Source: Thermoanaerobaculia bacterium
GTDB lineage: Bacteria > Acidobacteriota > Thermoanaerobaculia > UBA5066
Direction of reading: 5' to 3'
Assembly: GCA_023717585.1 (NCBI GenBank)
Contig: JAMQPJ010000500.1
Span: forward strand, 1 to 10,695
DNA: 10,695 bases
Part shown: piece by piece, positions 6,078 to 10,695 of the stretch
Numbering within the stretch: the first letter of the stretch is position 1
How the letters are laid out: each line of letters begins with the position of its first letter
Translations under genes and position numbers: made by a program
The notes under the pieces: generated by a model
What the model was told of the DNA's origin: nothing
The model's database searches: none
Seen by the model: only the letters and a program-made list of their open reading frames with translations

Positions 6078-8090
6078 TCAGGCGACCGCGGCGCCGCCAG
6101 GCGATTTGGACGCGCCGGACGCAACGGCCTTCACGAGCGGGGCCGCGCCTCCGAGCCGCGCGTCGGGGAGCAGCTCCATGAGGAAACGCCGGATCGCATC
6201 CTCGCCGCCGTCTTCGGCGAGCCGGTGGAGCTTCGCGAGAGCGCGTTCCACGACGTCGGGAGGCGAGGTCCGGATCTTCCCGATCAGGATCTTGGGCTTG
6301 CCGGTGGGCGCGACGTTCTCTTCGTCCGTCCCCATCTCCTCGTAGAGCTTCTCACCCGGCCGAATGCCCGTGAACACGACCTCGATGTCCTCGTTCGGCT
6401 TCAGGCCGGAGAGCGTGATCATCTCGTGCGCGAGATCCACGATCCGGACGGGCTCGCCCATGTCGAGAACGAAAACCTCGCCGCCCCCGCCCATCGCACC
6501 CGCCTGGAGAACGAGCTGGCTCGCCTCCGGAATCGTCATGAAAAAACGCACCATGTCCGGGTGCGTGATCGTGACGGGCCCTCCGTTCCGGATCTGTTCG
6601 CGAAAGATCGGGATGACGGAGCCGGCCGAGCCCAGCACGTTGCCGAACCGGACCGCGACGAACCGCGTCCGATAGCGCCGGTCGAGGTCCTGGACGACGA
6701 GCTCGGCGACCCGCTTGGACGCCCCCATCACGGACGTCGGGCGCACGGCCTTGTCGGTGGAGATCATGACGAACACGTCGACGCCATATTCCCCCGCGAG
6801 CGTCCCGAGCCGCGCCGTCGCGAGGACGTTGTTGCGGATCGCCTCGGATGCGTTCGCCTCCATCAGCGGGACGTGCTTGTGGGCGGCCGCGTGCAGGATG
6901 ATCTGGGGCCGGTGGTCTTCGAAGACGCGGCGCATGCGCGCCTCGTCCCCGACGTCGGCGACGACCGCCACCGGCCGCGAGTCCGGCCAGCGGCGCCGGA
7001 TCTCCCGGTCGACGTCGAAGAGCGCGAATTCGGCCCGCTCGACGAGAAGGAGCTGGCGGGGGCCGAGCCGGGCGACCTGGCGCGCGAGCTCCGAGCCGAT
7101 GGACCCTCCGGCCCCGGTCACCATGACGACGGAGCCGACGAGGAACCGCCGGAGCTCCTCTTCGTCGAGCGTGACCGGATCGCGCCCGAGCAGGTCCTCG
7201 ATCTGCACGTCGCGGATGCTGCTCACCTCCACGTCTCCCTGCAGGATCTCCCAGATCCCGGGCATGATCCGCACGCGCACCGGAATCTCCTCGCAGACGC
7301 GCACGATCCGGCGGATGGCCTTGCGCGGCGCCCGGACGATCGTGATCACGACCTCGTCGATCGCGAGATGCCGGACGAGCCCGGCGAGCTCCCCGGTCGT
7401 CCCGAGGACGCGCACGCCCTGGATGACCGAGTCCTGCTTTGCCGGGTCGTCGTCGACGAAACCCCGCACGTTCAGCTCGGCATCGCCGCGACCGAGAATC
7501 TCGCGCAGCGCGAGGACTCCCGCCCGGCCCGCGCCCACGAGGAGCACGCGCTTCTTCTCGACGCCATCCGACGCGTGCGCGCCCCTCTCCCATCGCTCCC
7601 ACATGAACCGCCGCAGCATGCGAAGGGACAGCACGCCGCCGAATCCCAGGCACGCGTCCATCACGATGATGGAGAGCGGAATCCGGTAATCCTGCAGCGT
7701 CTCGGGCAGCGCGAGGCGCATCACGACGAGGGGGACCGTGGCCGCCAGCGCCGCACGCGAGAAGACGAGCGTCTCGGCGAGCCCAACGTATTTCCAGATG
7801 AAGGCGTAGGCGCCGAAGGCCGACAGAGCCGCGAACTGGAGCAGAACGACGAGCGGCAGCTGCGCGAGCGCATGCCGAAACGTTTCGGCGGAGACGTGGA
7901 AGTCGAAGCGGACGGCGTACGCGACGAGGAACGCACCCGAGAGGACGGAGACGTCGAGGAAGTACTGCACCGGCCGGTTCTTGAGGCGGGACCAGATCAT
8001 CGACACGCTGGGTGGCGGCAGAGACACCGGCGGTTTCCTCCGGGAATTCGGGCGGGGGCGACGCATGGGATTGTCTTCGGAGGGCCGCAT
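6078..8090 (-). CDS. Membrane-anchored nucleotide-sugar 4,6-dehydratase (WbpM/PglF/CapD type)
   Basis: At 670 residues this has the full length of the WbpM/PglF/CapD group. A Pro/Arg-rich cytoplasmic start is followed by about four membrane helices (around 41-60, 78-98, 108-128 and 138-158). A first Rossmann-like module starts at VLLVGAGRAG (182-191). The catalytic short-chain dehydrogenase domain starts at VTGAGGSIGSE (324-334). The active site reads ISTDKAVRPTSVMGASK (443-459). Met455 replaces the usual Tyr of YxxxK and Lys459 is kept, as in the large membrane 4,6-dehydratases. IRPGEKLYEEM follows in the C-terminal region. The family converts UDP-GlcNAc, or a related sugar nucleotide, to a 4-keto-6-deoxy product for bacillosamine, QuiNAc or FucNAc synthesis; the exact sugar cannot be told. 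The start follows TAGAAT by eight bases, with no Shine-Dalgarno. The gene converges on the large membrane-protein gene with a 15-bp gap. Confidence 0.92.
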   Translation of the reverse strand: MRPSEDNPMRRPRPNSRRKPPVSLPPPSVSMIWSRLKNRPVQYFLDVSVLSGAFLVAYAVRFDFHVSAETFRHALAQLPLVVLLQFAALSAFGAYAFIWKYVGLAETLVFSRAALAATVPLVVMRLALPETLQDYRIPLSIIVMDACLGFGGVLSLRMLRRFMWERWERGAHASDGVEKKRVLLVGAGRAGVLALREILGRGDAELNVRGFVDDDPAKQDSVIQGVRVLGTTGELAGLVRHLAIDEVVITIVRAPRKAIRRIVRVCEEIPVRVRIMPGIWEILQGDVEVSSIRDVQIEDLLGRDPVTLDEEELRRFLVGSVVMVTGAGGSIGSELARQVARLGPRQLLLVERAEFALFDVDREIRRRWPDSRPVAVVADVGDEARMRRVFEDHRPQIILHAAAHKHVPLMEANASEAIRNNVLATARLGTLAGEYGVDVFVMISTDKAVRPTSVMGASKRVAELVVQDLDRRYRTRFVAVRFGNVLGSAGSVIPIFREQIRNGGPVTITHPDMVRFFMTIPEASQLVLQAGAMGGGGEVFVLDMGEPVRIVDLAHEMITLSGLKPNEDIEVVFTGIRPGEKLYEEMGTDEENVAPTGKPKILIGKIRTSPPDVVERALAKLHRLAEDGGEDAIRRFLMELLPDARLGGAAPLVKAVASGASKSPGGAAVA

Positions 8091-8098
8091 CTCACGAA

Positions 8099-8104
8099 AT
8101 TCTA
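8099..8104 (-). promoter_or_regulatory. -10-like element TAGAAT for the 4,6-dehydratase gene
   Basis: On the minus strand TAGAAT matches five of six consensus positions. It is followed by eight bases (TTCGTGAG) and the ATG at 8090, so the transcript would begin about two bases before the start codon. No convincing -35 is seen upstream. No Shine-Dalgarno precedes the ATG. Confidence 0.45.
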
Positions 8105-8118
8105 CCGGGTGCGGGCCT

Positions 8119-8146
8119 TTGACCGGCGAACCCGCGCGGCGACAAT
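8119..8146 (+). promoter_or_regulatory. Promoter TTGACC-16-GACAAT facing the sugar-phosphate transferase gene
   Basis: TTGACC (8119-8124) matches five of six -35 positions. After 16 bases comes GACAAT (8141-8146), matching four of six -10 positions. The predicted start falls at about 8153-8154, exactly at the ATG of a 13-codon open frame whose stop overlaps the transferase start. It is divergent from the dehydratase promoter in a 101-bp intergenic region. Confidence 0.45.
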
Positions 8147-8153
8147 GCCTGTC

Positions 8154-8195
8154 ATGATCTCGTCACCGGCGCAGCCGGTTTCCTCGGCGGCATGA
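8154..8195 (+). CDS. Possible 13-codon leader peptide coupled to the transferase gene
   Basis: This short frame encodes MISSPAQPVSSAA. Its ATG lies seven bases after the GACAAT hexamer, so a leaderless transcript would begin on it. Its TGA (8193-8195) overlaps the ATG of the sugar-1-phosphate transferase as ATGA. The transferase start has no Shine-Dalgarno, so translation could depend on ribosomes ending this short frame. There is no homology support. Chance occurrence is quite possible and the peptide itself may have no function. Confidence 0.3.
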   Translation: MISSPAQPVSSAA

Positions 8196-9241
8196 CGACG
8201 CTCGCCCTCCCGACGGTCCTGGCCTTCGTCGTTTCCGCGGCGGCGGCCTGGTTCCTCGCGAGGACGAAGGTCTCGTTTCTCCCCGAGGACACCCCGAACG
8301 CGCGCTCCCTGCACACGGTGCCGACGCCACGCACGGGCGGCCTCGCGATCCTGCTCGGCCTCGGCGCCGCCGCGGCCGCGTGGGGCGAGCTCCCGCGTGG
8401 GTCCGCGCTCTGGGTTCTTCTCGCGACGCTGATCGTCGCGGGGACGTCGTTCGCGGACGACCGGCGGGGACTGCCTCCGGCGCTCCGCCTCGCGCTGCAG
8501 GCGGTCGCGGCGGCTGCCGTCGTGTGGGGAGCGGGCCTCACGGTTCCGGAGGTGTGGCTGCCGGCGCTCGGGCCGGTCGGCACGGGCCGTGCGGCCGGTG
8601 TCCTCTCCTTTCTCGGACTTCTCTGGATGGCGAACCTCTACAACTTCATGGACGGAATGGACGGGTTCGCGGGCGGAATGACGGCTGTCGGCGGGACGTT
8701 CCTCGGCGTGGCGCTGCTCCATCACGGTTCCCCGGGTGCGGCGCGCCTTTCATTCGCGCTCGCCGGCGCCGCGGCGGGGTTCCTCACGCAGAACTGGCCG
8801 CCCGCGCGGCTTTTCCTCGGCGACGTGGGCGCCGTGACGATCGGATTCCTCGTGGGCGTCTTGACGCTCACCGGGGCATCGCGCGCCCGGCTCGACGCCG
8901 CCGCTCTCGACCCGGGAGCTCCGCTCCTCGTGTTCGCGCCGTTCGTCCTCGACGCGACGTTCACTCTCGTACGGCGTGCTTCGCGCGGCGAGCGCGTCTG
9001 GGAGGCGCACCGCGGCCATTTTTATCAGCGCCTCGTTCTCGCCGGCTGGGGGCACCGTCGGACACTGCTCCTCGAGCTGGCCCTCATGCTCCTCGGCGGC
9101 GCCGCGGGGCTCGCATGGGCCGGAGCGTCAGCCGCGCAACGCACGGCAATCCTCGTCGCGGTCGCGGTACTCGTCGCGGTCCTGCACGCCGTCGCGCGGA
9201 ACGCCGCGCGGGCCCGGCCTCCCGGAGAGTCCCGTCCCTAG
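8192..9241 (+). CDS. Polyprenyl-phosphate sugar-1-phosphate transferase (WecA/WbpL/MraY family)
   Basis: This 349-residue polytopic membrane enzyme carries all the family landmarks. PEDTPNARSLHTVPTPRTGG (31-50) is the substrate-nucleotide region, FADD (87-90) holds the Asp pair, and NLYNFMDGMDGFAGG (148-162) is the WecA/WbpL-type NxxNFxDGxDG loop. FLGDVGAVTIGF (208-219) contains catalytic Asp211, and HRGHFYQR (273-280) is the basic cytoplasmic loop. The form of the last loop favours the WbpL/WecA group of O-antigen and exopolysaccharide initiators over MraY. The family transfers HexNAc-1-phosphate from UDP to undecaprenyl phosphate on the cytoplasmic membrane face. The neighbouring 4,6-dehydratase could supply its sugar, as WbpM does for WbpL. 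The ATG at 8192 lacks a Shine-Dalgarno and overlaps the stop of a 13-codon frame. Its TAG shares four bases with the convergent AsnB-like gene. Confidence 0.93.
   Translation: MTTLALPTVLAFVVSAAAAWFLARTKVSFLPEDTPNARSLHTVPTPRTGGLAILLGLGAAAAAWGELPRGSALWVLLATLIVAGTSFADDRRGLPPALRLALQAVAAAAVVWGAGLTVPEVWLPALGPVGTGRAAGVLSFLGLLWMANLYNFMDGMDGFAGGMTAVGGTFLGVALLHHGSPGAARLSFALAGAAAGFLTQNWPPARLFLGDVGAVTIGFLVGVLTLTGASRARLDAAALDPGAPLLVFAPFVLDATFTLVRRASRGERVWEAHRGHFYQRLVLAGWGHRRTLLLELALMLLGGAAGLAWAGASAAQRTAILVAVAVLVAVLHAVARNAARARPPGESRP
9238..9241. other. Shared CTAG: overlapping stop codons of convergent genes
   Basis: The plus-strand transferase ends with TAG at 9239-9241. The minus-strand AsnB-like gene ends with TAG read from 9240 to 9238. 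The palindrome CTAG therefore provides both stops and the genes overlap by four bases. No intergenic terminator can fit between them. Confidence 0.9.
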
Positions 9242-10695
9242 ATTTCCACCCGGTACTCGCGCCGCCAGAGCTCGAGCATCGCGAGCGCGAAGAGCCGGTG
9301 CGCGTTGACGAGCCCGCGGCGGCGGAGGGCGACGAGGCGGCGAACGGCCGCGGGGTCGAACAGACGCTCGCCCGCATCCGCGAGGACCGACTCGACGAAC
9401 CGCCCGAAGCCCTCCCGGAACCAGGCGTCCAGCGGCACGGAGAATCCCTGCTTGCGCGCCCGGTCCATACCGGCCGGGAGGAGCCTGGCCGCGAGACGTC
9501 GCGGGAGGATCTTCAACCCGCCGGCGTCCGCACGAAGGGAGTCGGGGAGGCGCGAGAAGGCGAGCTCGATGATGCGCGGGTCCAGCCAGGGCGCCCGCAC
9601 CTCGAGCGAAACGAGCATGCTCGCGCGGTCGACCTTCGCGAGAACGTCGTCGACGAGGTAGCTCCGGAAGTCGGCGCGCGTGGCCTGCTGCAGCAGGCTC
9701 ATCCCGGCGGGGGCCAGGCCGGCGCGCCAGGCCTCGGGTCCCCCGGGCCCGCCTGTCGCGTTCCGGCGCAGCGCGGCCGCCACGAGGCGGCGCCGCGTCG
9801 CCGCGTCGAAGTAGATGTTCACGTGCGAGATCGCCGAGCGGGCGTCTCCTCCGAGGCCGATGAGGTAGTTCCGGCCGCGTGTCCCGACCGGCAGGAGCCC
9901 CGAGGCGCCCGCCGCGACCGCGCGGCGCGCGGGCCCCGGAATTCTCCGCCTCACGCCTGCGTGCCGGCGAAGCCAGTCGTAATGCCCGTATCCGCCGAAC
10001 AGCTCGTCCCCGCCGTCGCCCCCGAGCGCGACCGTCGCGTGGCGGCGGATCGCCCGGGAGACGAGGTACGTCGGAACGAGCGACGAGTCGGCGATCGGCT
10101 CGTCGAACTGGCGGACGAGGGAGAGGATCAGGTCCGTGGACGCGGGCTCCGCGACGAGCTCGGCGTGATCCGTCCCGAAGCGCTCCGCGACGCGCCGCGC
10201 CTGCGGCGCCTCGTCGTAGCGCGCGTGGCCCGGGAACGAGATCGTGAACGTCTTGACACGCGGGGAAACGCGCGCGGCCAACGCGGTCACGAGGCTGGAG
10301 TCGATTCCGCCGCTCAGCAGGATCCCGACCGGCACGTCCGCGATCATGCGGAGCTTCACGGAGTCGAGAAGGAGCCGCTCGAGCTCGGCCTCGAGATCCT
10401 CTGCCCCGGCCTCCGGCGCGAGCCCCGGCTCCGGGAGCGACCAGTACGGCCAGACGCGGGAGGATCCGCTGCGGAGATCGAAGCGCAGCGCGTGGCCCTG
10501 GGGAAGCTTCGCGTAACCCTCGAGGAGGCTCCTCGCCTCGGGCACGTAGCCGTACGCGAGATAGAAGTCGAGCGATTCGGGATCGAGGCGGCGTGGAGCC
10601 CCGGGAATCACCAGGAGCGCCTTCAGCTCGGAAGCAAACGCGAGCGCGCCGTCCGCGATCCGGTAGACCAGCGGCTTCTCGCCGGCCCGGTCGCG
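9238..10695 (-). CDS. asnB: Asparagine synthase (glutamine-hydrolysing) family amidotransferase, N-terminus beyond window
   Basis: The frame is open to the right edge, so about 485 residues are visible and the start lies outside. GTG 10611 is internal, because the frame upstream reads RDRAGEKPLVYRIADGALAF then ASELKALL, the end of the class-II glutaminase domain. The synthetase domain follows: LPQGHALRFDL, VPVGILLSGGIDSSL (PP-loop SGGIDSS at about 10314-10294), the GGDGGDELFGGYGHY loop, SLEVRAPWLDP and RKQGFSVPLDAWF. Catalytic Cys1 is not visible. AsnB uses glutamine and ATP to amidate aspartate. Similar proteins in polysaccharide loci often amidate uronic acids or sugars instead, which fits the neighbours. 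Family confidence is high; the substrate is an inference. It converges on the sugar-phosphate transferase through a shared CTAG. Confidence 0.92.
   Translation of the reverse strand, partial: RDRAGEKPLVYRIADGALAFASELKALLVIPGAPRRLDPESLDFYLAYGYVPEARSLLEGYAKLPQGHALRFDLRSGSSRVWPYWSLPEPGLAPEAGAEDLEAELERLLLDSVKLRMIADVPVGILLSGGIDSSLVTALAARVSPRVKTFTISFPGHARYDEAPQARRVAERFGTDHAELVAEPASTDLILSLVRQFDEPIADSSLVPTYLVSRAIRRHATVALGGDGGDELFGGYGHYDWLRRHAGVRRRIPGPARRAVAAGASGLLPVGTRGRNYLIGLGGDARSAISHVNIYFDAATRRRLVAAALRRNATGGPGGPEAWRAGLAPAGMSLLQQATRADFRSYLVDDVLAKVDRASMLVSLEVRAPWLDPRIIELAFSRLPDSLRADAGGLKILPRRLAARLLPAGMDRARKQGFSVPLDAWFREGFGRFVESVLADAGERLFDPAAVRRLVALRRRGLVNAHRLFALAMLELWRREYRVEI

Noticed and set aside
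6225..8195. Plus-strand open frame of 656 codons opposite the dehydratase
   Set aside because: It is rich in Arg, His, Asp and Pro with no domain signal, and it mirrors a well-supported 670-residue dehydratase. Only its last 13 codons are kept, as a separate speculative leader.
10609..10611. GTG as the start of the AsnB-like gene
   Set aside because: The frame upstream to the window edge encodes conserved glutaminase-domain sequence (RDRAGEKPL, ASELKALL), so the gene is truncated by the window and does not start here.

Overview
This is a GC-rich, tightly packed bacterial chromosome segment (roughly two-thirds G+C by eye). It carries surface-polysaccharide genes with a compact block of two toxin-antitoxin (TA) pairs inserted among them. 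A lipoprotein-like signal peptide on an exported sulfatase-superfamily enzyme and a membrane-linked sugar pathway suggest a diderm lineage. Acidobacteriota or a similar GC-rich phylum would fit, but nothing here fixes the taxonomy. There is no rRNA, tRNA, CRISPR array or insertion sequence, and no gene-free stretch over 300 bases.

Layout. 7-1635 (-): exported sulfatase-superfamily hydrolase with Thr where sulfatases carry the formylglycine Cys/Ser. 1659-2205 (+): AbrB-type antitoxin and MazF/PemK toxin, with a good promoter and a repeat operator at the antitoxin start. 2311-3074 (-): Phd/YefM-type antitoxin and PIN-domain toxin. The toxin's N-terminus is only complete if translation starts at a CTG in a CTGA stop/start overlap. 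3096-3671 (-): VanZ-like membrane protein. 3718-6062 (+): large polytopic membrane protein of GT-C/DUF2142 character, broken by a one-base frameshift near 5760. 6078-8090 (-): membrane-anchored nucleotide-sugar 4,6-dehydratase of the WbpM/PglF/CapD type. 8192-9241 (+): WecA/WbpL-type polyprenyl-phosphate sugar-1-phosphate transferase. 9238-10695 (-): AsnB-type glutamine amidotransferase, running off the right edge.

Working together (inference). The dehydratase makes a 4-keto-6-deoxy nucleotide sugar and the transferase loads a first sugar phosphate onto the polyprenyl carrier. The AsnB-like enzyme probably amidates a sugar or uronic acid, as such enzymes often do in O-antigen and capsule loci. 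The large membrane protein may be a polyprenyl-dependent glycosyltransferase. The VanZ-like protein and the exported hydrolase may act on the envelope product, but this rests on neighbourhood only. The TA block is self-contained, faces inward from both ends, and has its own control sites.

Two patterns stand out. Outside the TA pairs the genes mostly alternate strand, with very short gaps (15 bp at one convergent junction, a 4-bp shared CTAG at another). Several -10-like hexamers (TACAAT, TAGAAT, GACAAT, TACACT) also lie only 7-11 nt before start codons that lack a Shine-Dalgarno sequence, which suggests leaderless or near-leaderless transcription.
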